A stretch of 64,000 nt of DNA from Ascarosepion bandense (taxonomy: Eukaryota; Mollusca; Cephalopoda; Sepiida; Sepiidae), in the NCBI GenBank assembly GCA_037127315.1, contig JBBBDQ010000309.1:391001-455000 (forward strand). Reading direction: 5' to 3'. Every line of letters starts with the position of its first letter. Position 1 is the stretch's first letter. The notes under the pieces are model-generated. The model was not told the origin of the DNA. It searched no databases and saw only the letters and a list, made by a program, of their open reading frames with translations. This document shows, piece by piece, positions 41,665 through 52,639 of this stretch. A program made the translations under genes and the position numbers.

Positions 41665-42003
41665 TTAAGGTGTAAATGGATAAGAAGGGGAGGTATCGGT
41701 TGACCCTAGATTCGAGAAGGTTAAGATTGTAGTGATCGGGGAAAACATCCTCTTTAAAGTCTCTTTCACAGGGCAGTTGTTCGTGTAGAACTTACATTTC
41801 GCCGATGGAATACGGAGGGAATATGAGTGGTTTGCTACAATGTAAATGGCATGGCGGGTCCTAGCCGTAAAGGTTAGACCTGGAGGAACTAAAGAATGAA
41901 GTTCGTCTAACCACTTTCCAGGGTTGTAGCGATATAGCAGTGAGAGACTCACCACATCCCGCTTGTGAGCGAGAAGTTGGAGAGTGGAAAATAGTTTGCA
42001 CAA
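41665..42003 (-). pseudogene. LINE C-terminal remnant
   Basis: LAHKRDVVSLSLLYRYNPGKW followed by DELHSLVPPGLTF on the minus strand: same region as 24,972 onward, but diverged and in the opposite direction. The frame continues into unrelated residues. The motif is recognised from invertebrate LINE RT proteins. Confidence 0.7.
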
Positions 42004-42704
42004 TTCCCAGAAGATCCTTCTTTTTTACATAGACTTTCTATCTGAATTCTAGGCCTTATTTTATGATTAACGGTTTACAATTTTATTGTCGTGTCCTTTA
42101 TATATTTAATTTATTCTTATATAATTGTTCTGAAACAACATTAGTTTTTCTCTTTAAAATTGCTTTTGTTTCTTGAAATATTTTGATCATGTGTGTCTCA
42201 TTTGCAAACGTTTTTTTTACCTGAACCTTTATCACGAACTTATTAATTAATTTTTATTTGTAGCAAAATTAACTTCGTGTCATTAGCTGCTGCTTAGCAA
42301 ATTTATATCCTCTAGAAGACGCAGTTTAACGGTATGGTTGCTATTACGAAAAGTAACACTAATAATTTAATTGAAAAATACTCCTTGTTATGAGAATCTC
42401 AATAGCTCCGCTTTCAATTAGTTATACCTTCCAATAACCACATATTCTAAAAGCTTCCAAAAATTACTAAGTTGCTTTTTGGCAACAATTTATAACATTG
42501 TATGATTCACGTTTTTGTTTTGTTTTGTTTTCTTTTATTTTAACTACTACAACATTTTTCTAACAATAGTCTGTCAATAGACCATATTTTTCCGCCTTTC
42601 TGGTTCTCAGAAGTCATTGGACTTCTAATAACTGTGGATCTTTCATATATCGACGTGAGTCTTTTAAACAAGTACCCTTGGATACCATCGTGGAGTGCAG
42701 TTTT
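42004..42704. other. No gene seen
   Basis: AT-rich DNA with a G/T-rich patch near 42,510-42,540. Nothing was recognised. Confidence 0.4.
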
Positions 42705-42966
42705 TGAACAAAAGGATAATTATAAAGTCAATAATCAATCAGATCGAAACAATACCTTGTTTTGAATAAACTTGGTACTTCAGAGCAGAAGACAAATTTA
42801 ATAAAACCACATAAACATGTTTTGCTTAACACACACAAGATGAACGCTTTATTTACATTAGGGACTGTTAAAAAAACAAGAGGAGATAACAAAAACTAAG
42901 AGCAGATAACTCTTGGCAGACTGATAGTCATTGATAATTCAACACTCCTCCTGAATTGCTGTCAGA

Positions 42967-43180
42967 CTACTGTATCAGTTCTCTGAGCGTCACAAATTGT
43001 GTGCTCACAAGTCCTTTTGTCAACACATCAGCTATCATGTCTTTGCTCTGACAGTACTCTAGTTTAATAGTCCCCATTTCTACCTGCTCTCGAATGTAGT
43101 GAAACTTAATGTCAACATGTTTAGCTCGTCCATGATATTGTGGATTTTTTGCCATACATATTGTTGATTGATTTGGGAAC
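42967..43180 (-). pseudogene. Copia RNase H C-terminal remnant
   Basis: NQSTICMAKNPQYHGRAKHV and VEMGTIKLEYCQSKDMIADV, then LTKGL: the conserved end of copia Pol. It is joined out of frame to gag, with loss of protease, integrase and RT. Confidence 0.85.
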
Positions 43181-43600
43181 ATCCTGACTTGATTCAAGTG
43201 CTGTTACCAACCTGTTATAAGAATCTGGGAGAGTAGCTGGGAGATGTACAACTCTGTCCTCCTCATCAATTGAATCGCCAATGACTGCTAACTCATCAAA
43301 TATTTCCATCGTCGTTTTGATGTGTTCGTGAACAGAGTCACCCTCCGTTAATTTAAGGGAATATAATTTTCTCCTCAACGCTAATTTGTTAGCCCACGTT
43401 TTCTTTTGAAATTGATCAGCCAATTTCTTCCACACAACTGCAGGATCATCAGGGTCTCCAATTAGATACAACAGTGACGGTTCAAGTGAGAGCAAAATCG
43501 TCGCTAAATATTTCCATAAATATTTTGCGTGTGTTGTCGCATCTGTCCTTCTTTCGGGAACAACCACCGTTTCGTTCACAATGCACCACAAGCCATCTTT
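43181..43600 (-). pseudogene. Copia Gag remnant
   Basis: YLWKYLATILLSLEPSLLYL, then DPAVVWKKLADQFQKKTWAN and LALRRKLYSLKLTEGDSV: the copia Gag (UBN2-type) core, about 140 residues, without its zinc knuckle. The frame reads through the junction into a short unrelated tail. It could still give a Gag fragment, but lacks the RNA-binding end. Confidence 0.8.
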
Positions 43601-43928
43601 AATTCATGCGATTTTACTTTGTACTTTCCAAGTAGTATAATTTGTACCATTCAGTGACACGGGGTTACTAAGCTTTGTTTCCATCGTTATTACACGTTAT
43701 AAAACGATACAAAACTTCTACCACAACCGAGAATTCAAGATGGCCGAAAAAAAGGTCCCACGTGGCTTATTATCTTCGAGATGTCATCTGAGCCCATAAC
43801 ATTTGAACAAAAGGATAAATATAAAGTCAATAATCAATCAGATCGAAACAATACCTTGTTTTGAATAGACTTGATACTTCAGACTGGAAGACAAATTTAA
43901 TAAAACCACATAAACATGTTTTGTTTAA

Positions 43929-44462
43929 CATGTAACGGAACTCTGGATCCTGATTGGTCATCAAATCGCAAAATTCAAAATACGTCAGGGAAACGGTTTT
44001 TCCACAGCTAAAGAAAAAATAATTCTGGAGCCACCCCACGTGACTGGATTGGATATTTAAGAGTGGTCTCTAACTGGTCACGGCGGTCAGTCAGAGGAGG
44101 CGTTTTGCTGACACACATCTAAAATGTAACGACAACTTCAAATCAACCCGGAGATAAGGTCAGGTTGCATCTTGTTCTTTCTCTTTCTCCTTATCTATTT
44201 CAACAATTACTACTAGAACATTTTGTACGAACTCTTGATACATTAACTTTCTCAATGAATTCTTGTTATTCTTTCCTATTAATAAAATTCTATTTTAACA
44301 TTCAAAATGTATATTTTATTATTCCACTCTTCTACTCTAATCCACATATTGCAACTGACCACCAACCTTCTGATGATTATAACTCTGCATAAATCCTGTA
44401 AGCTGTAGGGAGTTCGGTTAAGTAAGGCCAAATCAAAGAAACATTAACCAGCTCCCCTACAC
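43929..44462 (+). mobile_element. LTR-like insertion inside the copia 5' LTR
   Basis: Reads CATGTAACGG...CCCCTACAC between two copies of TTTAA (43,924-43,928 and 44,463-44,467). It contains a TATA-like GGATATTTAAGAG near 44,050 and AATAAA near 44,281, the layout of a + strand LTR, with TGTAAC...CTACA just inside the ends. The intact 3' LTR of the copia element provides the empty site (CTTAACACAC). The (CA)n tract 44,466-44,525 has expanded from that site. Confidence 0.75.
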
Positions 44463-44465
44463 TTT

Positions 44466-44525
<60 letters not shown>
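44466..44525. repeat. (CA)n microsatellite
   Basis: About 30 CA units, grown from the short ACACAC present at this point in the sister LTR. Confidence 0.95.
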
Positions 44526-44529
<4 letters not shown>

Positions 44530-44769
44530 TGAACGCTTTATTTACATTAGGGACTGTTAAAAAAAACAAGAAGGGATAAGAAAAACTAAGAGCAGATAAC
44601 TGTTGGCAGACTGACAGTCATTCATAATTCAATACTTTTGTCGTAATTTTTTATCTGTATTGATTTTTATGCCCGTCTTTATTTTCCCGTTTTAGATTTG
44701 TGCATCACTTGTCCGGTTGGTCTGTTTGTTTCGAACTTCTTTGAATTAAATATTCTTGTTTACTTCCTC

Positions 44770-46480
44770 TAGTGTAGGTACCTCCACTAATTAACTGAAA
44801 AAAAAAACAGTATAGTATAAAGAAAAAAGGCCTCAGATTTCATAAAAACGAACTTTTAATTATTTTTTAAAAATTTTGATCCTTTCTAACACGTTCGAAA
44901 TTTTGGTAAAAGTCTTGTTTTGATTTTCCTGAGACGGTAACCAAATTGTTACCAGAGTTTACAATGGGTAATGTAACATTATGTAACTCAGTTTTTGTTG
45001 TTTTATTTATTCATTTTTTGTTTTGTTTTTTGTTTTCGTTTTTGTGAAAAACACATTCATTCGGAAATTCTTGCAAGAATCAAATAATTGTCGGATCTAA
45101 ATGAAACTTTCAGAACTTATTCACAAATGAATATTTTGAAATTATTATTTTTAGAAAATCTTGCTAAAAAAAAAAAATATATATATATATATATATATTC
45201 TTTTACATCTGTTACTCCCGCTCCACGTAAATTCATGAAATTTCAAGAAATTAAATTTTGTAGCGAAAATTTGTTTTATTAGTTTGTGGTGATACCGAGC
45301 AAAAGCGAGGGACCGGATGTTAGCGCTTTCACGACAAAAAAGAAATGACCAAAAGTCGTCGTGCGCCGCCGGCTCCGCGCAGATGTTCCGGTTGAAAACT
45401 AAAAATTAATCAAATATTAAATTACCAGTTCGCGAGCCTACGCGAATTTTATTTATCAGCCAATGGGAAGCCCAGAACCAAATACAAGTGTGAAATCCCA
45501 AATGAGCTGCTGTGATCCAAAAAGAAGATATAAAAAGCGGATACAGAAAGCATCGCCAGGCAGACCGACTTACCTCTTTCCTTCTTCCCTGCCTCAAAAA
45601 CTACTTACTGACCTAAGGACCGACTACATCAAAGACATTCCTTACTCATAGCGCTCCCCACATTCCTAAGCATTAATTCTCTTTCAGCATTTTATTGCCA
45701 TGAAGATTTTAACCTCCGTCGGACCTATATTTCAAGTATTACTTCAATTCTAAAAACATTAATTGATATGTGTATGTATAAAATGTTAATTTTATACTCA
45801 AATTGCCTTTCTTGATTTGTAATAATTTTATGACTAATAGTGGGCTATCTACAACAAAGCCAAATTCCGTTAACCTGCAACAGTATACAACTACCCTTCA
45901 CTAAAACGGACACCCTAACAGGGAAAAGAATAGATACCCCCACTACTAACAGGGAAAAGAATAGATAACCCCACTAAAAGTTCAACGTAAGTTCAACATT
46001 GGGAAACGTAAATTTTTTCAAAGAGATGGTCTTTTTTCCTAAAATCTGCTCCCAATAGTAAAATAAAAATGCAATATTATTTAATTAGATAAGGTTTTTT
46101 TAAATAATATACATTAAGGACATTATAAACTGAAGAAAAAGCTTTTCAATGAATAATGAAATTTTGAAAGAATTGTTTTAATTTTTCTTTTTTAATTATA
46201 ATAATTTATAAAATTACAGTAGTTTTTAAAATTCTACAAAGCCTTGTGGTAGTTAGGTTATTAAGTTATTAAGTGCTAATTGCAAATTGAAAAGTTTAAT
46301 AAAAATCGTCGAGACATCGTATTTTTAAAATAATTTTAAATTTTTGTTTGTGCATTTGAAGTTTTTTATTTTTAGTATGGCATTTTCTGCTTTGAATTAA
46401 AAGGTCATGTCATAGCGGTTGCTATATTTTTCTTACCCACATTCGGTCCATGTCATTTACTCATCTGCGATTGGGTAATA
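44770..46480. repeat. Diverged interspersed repeat, copy 2
   Basis: Counterpart of 60-1,110, with an extra segment (about 45,285-45,990) in the middle. After the insert homology resumes with GCAATA, then TCAATGAATAATGAA near 46,148. Noncoding. Confidence 0.6.
45285..45990 (+). promoter_or_regulatory. LTR-like segment with CCAAT and TATA boxes
   Basis: Starts TGTGGTGATACC, has a GC-rich GCGCCGCCGGCTCCGCGC block (45,363-45,380), CCAATGGG (45,460) and ATATAAAAAGCG (45,528). A 32-bp tandem duplication with CTAACAGGGAAAAGAATAG lies near 45,915-45,975. It looks like an inserted promoter or LTR within the repeat, but the right end and target duplication could not be fixed. The 62-codon ORF at 45,463 has no known domain. 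Confidence 0.45.
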
Positions 46481-47141
46481 AATTACTACTGTTTATGTAT
46501 AGGACAATTTAGCAATCGCAGTCGCCTTTAATCTTTCGGCTCTGAAGCAGCTCTTTCATATGTGTGTGGTGATTGTTTAATTTTTAGCCAATCACATATT
46601 TTTTTATGTAAATAAAGTTTTTCCCGCGCTTGCTGTTTGATCCACTCTCCTCTCTTATAAGCGGCGATTTTCAGCAAGCTTGTCAACAGGCTGGCTAAAG
46701 GACTACACGTAAGTCTCTTTCTACTCATACCTTACCTAACACACACACAGACACAGAGCTTTGGCTTCTGTCTGAACATTTTTACCAAGAACTTTGAAAC
46801 TTTGAACTCTTGACCAAAATTTGTGTTACTTACCATTACTTTCAAAATAATTGTATTTGTATGTTATTTGTTCTTACATGAAAGTCTTTCTAAGAATTAT
46901 AACAAACTTTTTCAGCGCAAGAAAAAACTTTCTTTATTTAATTGATTTTCATCAACAAACAGTTAAAAGGAGGACAACTTTTTCCTCCTACTCTATGTAT
47001 ACTACTATTACATGTTTTGTTTGTTTATTGAATATACTTTATTTATATTGGTTACAAATTGGAGTTGTTGTCTTTATTTTTCTTGAATCGTATATTGGAC
47101 GAATCGTAATATAAATCGTAAAGGACTAAAAATCCTTTACA
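46481..47141 (+). other. Promoter-like segment, no gene
   Basis: AGCCAATCAC near 46,580 and CTTATAAGCGG near 46,655 resemble CCAAT and TATA boxes, and the segment ends at a hairpin GTAAAGGA...TCCTTTAC (47,118-47,140). It may be another LTR. The hydrophobic 87-codon ORF at 46,851 has no recognised domain. Confidence 0.35.
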
Positions 47142-48219
47142 ATGTGTTTCACGGTTTCTTCTCATTACAAGAAAAAAATTTAAACAATTATGTAATTTCT
47201 GATCAACCATACTTTGCTTATCTCAACATCAGGCTGTCATTACACATCAATCACTTACGACAAAGGTCAGAAAGATTAATACTTTATTCTAAATGTTAAT
47301 AAGTAATAGTTGTATAAATCAAATTAATTTAACTTTAGCTTTGCTAATTATCCCAAACTAACTTGTCATAGATGTATTTGGATTTTGCAAGATTTTTAAA
47401 ATTTATAAAAATAAATCTGTAAACTTGTGTAAATCTAATTTGGTTTACTTTATGTTTAACTTTATATTTGCTAAATTTTTCAAAAATAGATAAATAAATC
47501 AGGCTTTTTTGTTTTTTGTTTTTTAGGTTTTTGTTTTTTAGGTTTTTTTTTTTTGTTTTGTTTTGTTTTTTTTTGTTTTTTTTTTTGGAGTGGGGTTGGG
47601 GGGCGAGTTAGGATAGAGAAATTGTCAGTAAGAAATGTTATAATATGCCATTTCTGTCTCTGTTTGGGAAACGGGAGGAAATGTGTACGTAACAGAAATC
47701 AAAATAATAATAATAATAATAATAATAACAGTAGTAGTAACAGTAGTAGAAGTAGTAGTAGTAAAATCCGTGTCTCTTTTTGCGACTTTAACTTGATTCT
47801 TATCAAAATGTAATTAAATTTCATTTTGTAGAGGATTTTTGATATTTAAAGAGTTAGAATCAGTAAAAGAACATCTTCGAGATTGTCCTTCATCTTTGAA
47901 GAGTTCGCCCAGCATTCACTGGCATATAAGACGACAATCTCTTATATAACGGTAATTTTTAATTAACTGAACGTGTTTCATGCGCATACACAAAAAATTC
48001 ACAAGCATTAACCACATAAAATTTTGTCTTCTCAATTCACCACTGAAGATAAACTTGAATAAGATTAAAAGTACTTGAGAAAATAAAAAGAATGAGAAAA
48101 AAACCTTCTTAATAAGTATAATTACAACATTAAGAAATTGATCCATGACTTCGAGCGAGTTGAAATAATAGACATACCTAGATTATTCAACCAAACATGC
48201 TTGAATAAAGAATGCTGCC

Positions 48220-48221
<2 letters not shown>
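47142..48221. other. No gene seen; microsatellites
   Basis: T/G-rich patch 47,500-47,585 and (AAT)n(GTA)n tract 47,703-47,763. Nothing else was recognised. Confidence 0.4.

Positions 48222-48283
<62 letters not shown>
48222..48283. repeat. (TA)n(TG)n microsatellite
   Basis: TA tract to 48,251, then TG tract. Another TA tract lies at 48,410-48,447. Confidence 0.95.
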
Positions 48284-48286
<3 letters not shown>

Positions 48287-48405
48287 ATTCTCAAATGAAA
48301 TGTATCTATAGAAGAGGCAAAATGAATAAAAAAGAGACACATTGCCTTGATAAAGTCACTCAGAGGACGAAATGTGTCGACTAAGTAGAGTTTATCTTCT
48401 TGTCT

Positions 48406-48449
<44 letters not shown>

Positions 48450-48469
48450 TTAATTAAAAATGACAGACA

Positions 48470-51060
48470 AAGTATTATCATTAACTTTCTTATATAATTT
48501 TTCATGTGTTCGTATAATTTTTTTTTTCTTTTCGGAACTCAAATTATATAAGAATTGTCCAAAGCGTTTGTACTTTCGAGCGCTTTCGGTTATACTTTTA
48601 GCCATTACCAAGAATTAATTTTGTTTTACTTGTAAATAAACATGTGTAAAGTTTATGTATATAGTGTCTTGTATATGTTAAATTCCGAACAAGGTAATCA
48701 TATTCTTACCATGTTCATAATTGACGTTATTAAGTGCAGGACTTCTCTTTTTTATTAGTAATGTCTCCATTATCTTTAATCTTCTTTTGCATGTGGATGA
48801 TGATCTCGAGGTGTGTTTAAATGAGATCAGATAGAACTGTTGTCGGAAAGGTGAAATGTCAATCTTGTGGTGGCGTAGCCAATGTAATTGTTTACGGATT
48901 TCGATAGTTGAGGAACATAGTTCTTCAAAGGATATACAAAGGACATACATAGTTCTTCAAAGGTTCTCTGTGGTTTTGCAGGTGAATTAATATTATTGAC
49001 GATGAGATTGACTACTTTTATAATAGATAATTAATTTAATTCTCTTGTTTCAATTGGTCGGTGTTGCATAATTTCGTATGATATTGCGAAGTGAAGATTC
49101 GTCCTATATGTAGTTATTGTGCATTTGATTTTTGTAAAAAATATTAATGTAATAATTTAATGTTTGTAGTTGTTGTTAGTTACGTTACGAAGAAATGTTT
49201 GATATGGCAATCAAGTAAATAATTTGGAAAGCCGTTGTTGACAAGCGTTTGTTTCAAATTGTGGAGTTCTTTGAAGAAAGCGGTTGGGAAGATGAATTCT
49301 CGCGAAGAAAGTTTTAATAACGCCAATTTTGTATCGAAGAGAACATTGACTAATAAAATTAAGGTGACAAGAATTTTTACTCGTGGGTTTTTATATACTG
49401 AGGTAGTGAAAGTATTATGAACAATCTACAAGAACATTCAGAAATGGATTTTTTTGTGGGGGAAGGGCCAAGTTCATAGGTGAAGTTGAGAACAAATTTT
49501 TTATCAAAAGTAGTTTTAACATTATCGATTTAGTCTTTGTTGTTCGCTAAAAGGAAAATATCATCATGTGGGTCTCATACATTGACACCCACACACACAC
49601 ATACATACGCATGGTCACGCGGCGTCTACGTGACAGTCGTAGTTCCCGCCAAAAACGAAGCCTTTAAAAACCGGAAACAGCAGGTGATACAGCAGTTAGG
49701 ATTTCGTCCCGGGGCGAGGGCAGACAAGAACAGACATGCCTCCCTAACTCATACACACACACGCGCACTAATTGCGGGTAGCAGTTAGTGGCGCAAATAT
49801 TTTTTATTCTCTTAATTTTCTTCTCTGACATTAACTTTCATTGAAACCGGACTCTACAACTTCTTATGCATGCTTTCTCAACCCTATGTAACCTTTTTCA
49901 ATATATTGTTTTTCCGTTTACTTTCGCCTTCTTGTTCATTCATAAATCTTGCTTCAAACCTTAACGAATGTTACGTCGAGTCGACCGTTAAAATATAAAT
50001 TAGTAAGTGGACGGCCTTCATCCACTACAATCATGTATCGAACATATATATTTTTGGTTCAGTTACTTTTTTAAAAACTATGTTTTCATCATGAGACATA
50101 TAAAAGTTTGAGACGTACGGACCAAGAAGGTTTCCCATACACCATTAGTTGCGTAGATTGCCATGATGATCGTAAAAATGGTACTTTGTGGTGCAGGCAA
50201 GTAAGAGTTTTTTAAGAATATTGAAAATGATAGAGCGGGGTGAGATTGAATGATACTTATATACAGAGTTAATTATTATGTCGATAGTTTCAGCAACAAG
50301 TACATTAGTAAATAGATTTTCGACATCAAGCGATGCGAGGGTTCCTTTGTTTGATGTAGTAGATTTAGGATTTGAGAGAATCCATGGGTTGACTTAATGC
50401 TATAGTTGATAGAAAGGTATGGGGTGATAATAGCATTAAGAAATTTTGATAATTGATATACAGATGTTGGAATCTGAGAAATTACAGGCCGTAAGAGGTA
50501 TCCAGGTTTATGTATTTTCACATTGCCGTATAAGTATCCAGGTTGATAATCACCAATAATTTTGCTGATTTTAATGGATCCTACAACGGCATTGTTAGAT
50601 GTTATGAGTTTATTAAGATAAGATTTAAGAGTTTCTATTTAATCTTTTGAATTTGGGTCAAACATCGATGAAGTACTGTAATTTTGCTTGGTAATTTAAT
50701 TTACCCATAATTACGTAAGTGTTTGATTTATCTGCTCTTCGGATGACGGTAGTATGGTTGTTTTTTTAGTTCATTATCAGCATTTGCGAGTTTTGCTGGG
50801 ATGTGGTTATGAATATTGCATGGAGAACGGTCTTTAAAATTTAGGTGAAGTTTAATTAATTTGTCATTTGCCCATTGGCGTAATAACTGGTGTAGAATTT
50901 CAATTTCAGTCTTTTTTGTGAGAAGGTTAAATTTCGGTTGAAGATGACAATTTGGTCCTAGGTTTAGAAATTCCATCTGGTCATCTGTTAATGTTTGACT
51001 GGAGAGGTTTATGTATTTATCAGTGTTATTGGGAAGTAAGATATTTCCATGGTATATATA
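48470..51060 (-). pseudogene. Penelope-like element, RT plus GIY-YIG end, split by a solo LTR
   Basis: The minus strand from about 51,040 encodes LNLGPNCHLQPKFN (50,930), the RT segment KIHKPGYLLRPVISQIP (about 50,515) with YQLSKFLNAIITPYL, then a VSMGN-type motif near 50,130 and DDIFLLANN near 49,555. The C-terminal GIY-YIG region survives as SRSSSTCKRRLKIMETLLIKK and LNNVN (48,720-48,830). Penelope-like elements use this RT with a GIY-YIG nuclease. Frameshifts and stops are frequent, and the solo LTR at 49,567 splits the catalytic YxDD. Downstream, 48,470-48,680 carries CCGAAAGCGCTCGAA, an end motif shared with 55,960-56,110. Confidence 0.8.
49567..50029. mobile_element. Solo LTR, 463 bp, 4-bp target duplication ATCA
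   Basis: TGTGGG...CTACA, flanked by ATCA at 49,563-49,566 and 50,030-50,033. Nearly identical to the solo LTR at 24,251-24,714, so the family is fairly young. It lies at the catalytic Asp-Asp codons of the Penelope-like RT. Confidence 0.85.
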
Positions 51061-51261
51061 TTAACCTAAGTACCTATAATGTAAAACACCGACAAATAAT
51101 CACGAAAGAACTTTGTAATCTATACCACGGAAATATCTGACTTACCACTTCCGTAGTTTATGCATTACTCTTCAGCAAGGAATTGAGTTCTTTCGGTGAC
51201 TGGTGTGTGTATACCCCGCTTAGATACAACACGCTAAAATTCCCCTTCTCTGATTCCATAC

Positions 51262-51395
51262 GCCAATGGCTTAGGGGTTACCGACTCCAACTGACACCAA
51301 GTCGGTCGAGTTTCGATCATGGCCTAAAGTGGATGTCTGAACACACTGATGAGCTGTGATACAGTGAAACAGCCCTGTATGTGGACGACAAATAT
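51262..51395 (+). mobile_element. SINE-like unit with hammerhead ribozyme, copy 1
   Basis: TGGCTTAGGGG (51,267-51,277) fits a polymerase III A box and GAGTTTCGATC (51,308-51,318) a B box at tRNA-like spacing. The ribozyme (51,334-51,390) follows within 20 bases, then a TA-rich tail. The whole unit is about 130 bp, about the size and order of the schistosome Sm-alpha SINE-like elements. No coding sequence; mobilisation would depend on another element. Confidence 0.7.
51334..51390 (+). ncRNA. Type I hammerhead ribozyme, copy 1
   Basis: Core CTGATGA at 51,346-51,352 and GAA at 51,366-51,368. Stem II: GCTG (51,353-51,356) with CAGT (51,362-51,365), loop TGATA, including one G-U pair. Stem III: ACAG (51,369-51,372) with CTGT (51,375-51,378) around CC. 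Cleavage would follow the A at 51,379 (triplet GUA). Stem I: CACA (51,342-51,345) with TGTG (51,380-51,383), then an internal loop and TGTC (51,334-51,337) with GACA (51,387-51,390). All core bases of the family are present. Stem III is very short, as in small hammerheads that may act as dimers. Confidence 0.85.
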
Positions 51396-51447
51396 ATTAT
51401 GCTCTCATTACGATTGAGCTCTCTAGAGAGGAAAATTTTAAAAACAG

Positions 51448-51582
51448 TTACCACTTCCGCAATTTATGCATTACTCTTCAGCAACGAATTAAGTTCTTTC
51501 AGTGAGCTTCGATCGCAGACAGAATCAAGTGGATGTCTAACCACACAGATGAGCTGTGTTACAGGCTTCTCTGTGGATGACG
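51448..51582 (+). mobile_element. SINE-like unit with broken hammerhead, copy 2
   Basis: 51,448-51,510 repeats the flank before copy 1 (CACTTCCGCAATTTATGCATTACTCTTC), so this is a local duplication lacking the tRNA-like head. The ribozyme part (51,530-51,582) keeps CCACA, GATGAGCTGTG and CTGTGGATGAC, but has CAGATGA for CTGATGA and has lost GAAA. Not expected to cleave. Confidence 0.75.
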
Positions 51583-51879
51583 AATATATATAATTTACAA
51601 ATGAGTTATTTCCGCGACCCAGGAAGAGGTTTTTTAAGGATCTTAGAGCACTTTCATCTATGTTTGTATGATCCTAATAAGTATTTATTGGTATTATTAC
51701 ATTTGGACATAAATTCTGATCTTTTATTTTATTTTCTTTCCGGTAACAAAATGGTAATTGAAAAAAAATAAACAGTAGCTACTCTAGCATCTACGCATCG
51801 TTTATTCTGTAATGAATTAGAACAATCTTAGATACTGGCATGTGTTTACATGGTATATCACACGCTAAAGGTCAACCCC

Positions 51880-52032
51880 CTTCTACCGAGCGCCCATAGC
51901 TCACCCACTGATGACAATCCGGTCAAGTTTCAATCCTGGCTAAAAGCAATCGGATGCCTAACCGTACTGATGAGCTGTGATACAGCGAAACAGATCTGTC
52001 TGTGGATGACTATATATATATATATATATATA
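51880..52032 (+). mobile_element. SINE-like unit with hammerhead ribozyme, copy 3
   Basis: A diverged head (GCGCCCATAGCTCACCC, with a weak B box CAAGTTTCAATCC at 51,924) precedes an intact-looking ribozyme at 51,955-52,010 and a TA tail (52,011-52,032). Same order as copies 1 and 4. Confidence 0.7.
51955..52010 (+). ncRNA. Type I hammerhead ribozyme, copy 3
   Basis: CTGATGA at 51,967-51,973; stem II GCTG (51,974-51,977) with CAGC (51,983-51,986), fully Watson-Crick, loop TGATA; GAA at 51,987-51,989; stem III ACAG (51,990-51,993) with CTGT (51,996-51,999) around AT; cleavage after C at 52,000 (triplet GUC, the preferred one); stem I CCGTA (51,962-51,966) with TGTGG (52,001-52,005), including two G-U pairs. 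The loop and cleavage bases differ from copy 1 while the pairing is kept. Confidence 0.85.
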
Positions 52033-52099
52033 TTAATTAGTCGTGTTTTGGCCATAAATAAATTAGACCAGGACACAGATGTATCAAAAAGTGTTCAAT

Positions 52100-52620
52100 A
52101 AGATTATATATAACTTTTGAATATTTTTCATTTAGGAATTATGTATTTCCGTGGCCTAGGTTTCAACCTTTCGATATCTTCTGGTGATTTACTTGGATAT
52201 TAGCTCCTTTCATAGTTTAACACTGTCTACTCTATTTTTATAATATGGATAAAATACATTTTGGAATATCTTAAAAATATATTTTTGCTACAAGCAAACG
52301 GGAATATTTCGCCAGGTTCTGCAAAGTGAAGATCTTATTAGAAGAATGAGATAGAAAGCACATTTTTTCTTCTTGACCAGGACCACTGACCTAACCACGA
52401 AAAGTACGGTTATAAAAGTTTAAAAGCAGTACCAATTATTGAAGCATTTTCTGAATTTGAAAACGATCTAATGGGAATTATTAATTGATTAACCTTCCAC
52501 AAGTAAAAATAGGACTTTCTATAAAAAAAAAGTATAAATAATATCGTTAAGAACATAAATAAATCTGATAGAACCGCCAAATTTTATAATTTATCTCCCA
52601 AGAATTATGACATTTTAATC
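52100..52620. other. No gene seen
   Basis: AT-rich DNA. Nothing was recognised before the RT fragment begins. Confidence 0.4.
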
Positions 52621-52639
52621 AAAAAAATACTTTAACCAA

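Larger units (their letters stand above)
42705..44634 (-). mobile_element. Internally deleted Ty1/copia element
   Basis: The 3' LTR is 42,705-42,944 and the 5' LTR 43,804-44,634 (interrupted by another element, 43,929-44,462). On the minus strand, after the 5' LTR, GTTATGGGCTCAG matches the internal initiator-Met tRNA primer site used by animal copia elements apart from one G-U pair. Next to the 3' LTR lies CAATTCAGGAGGAG, a purine tract. Between them only gag and the last part of RNase H remain. The flanks (GTTTT and CTTTT) agree at four of five bases. Confidence 0.85.
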
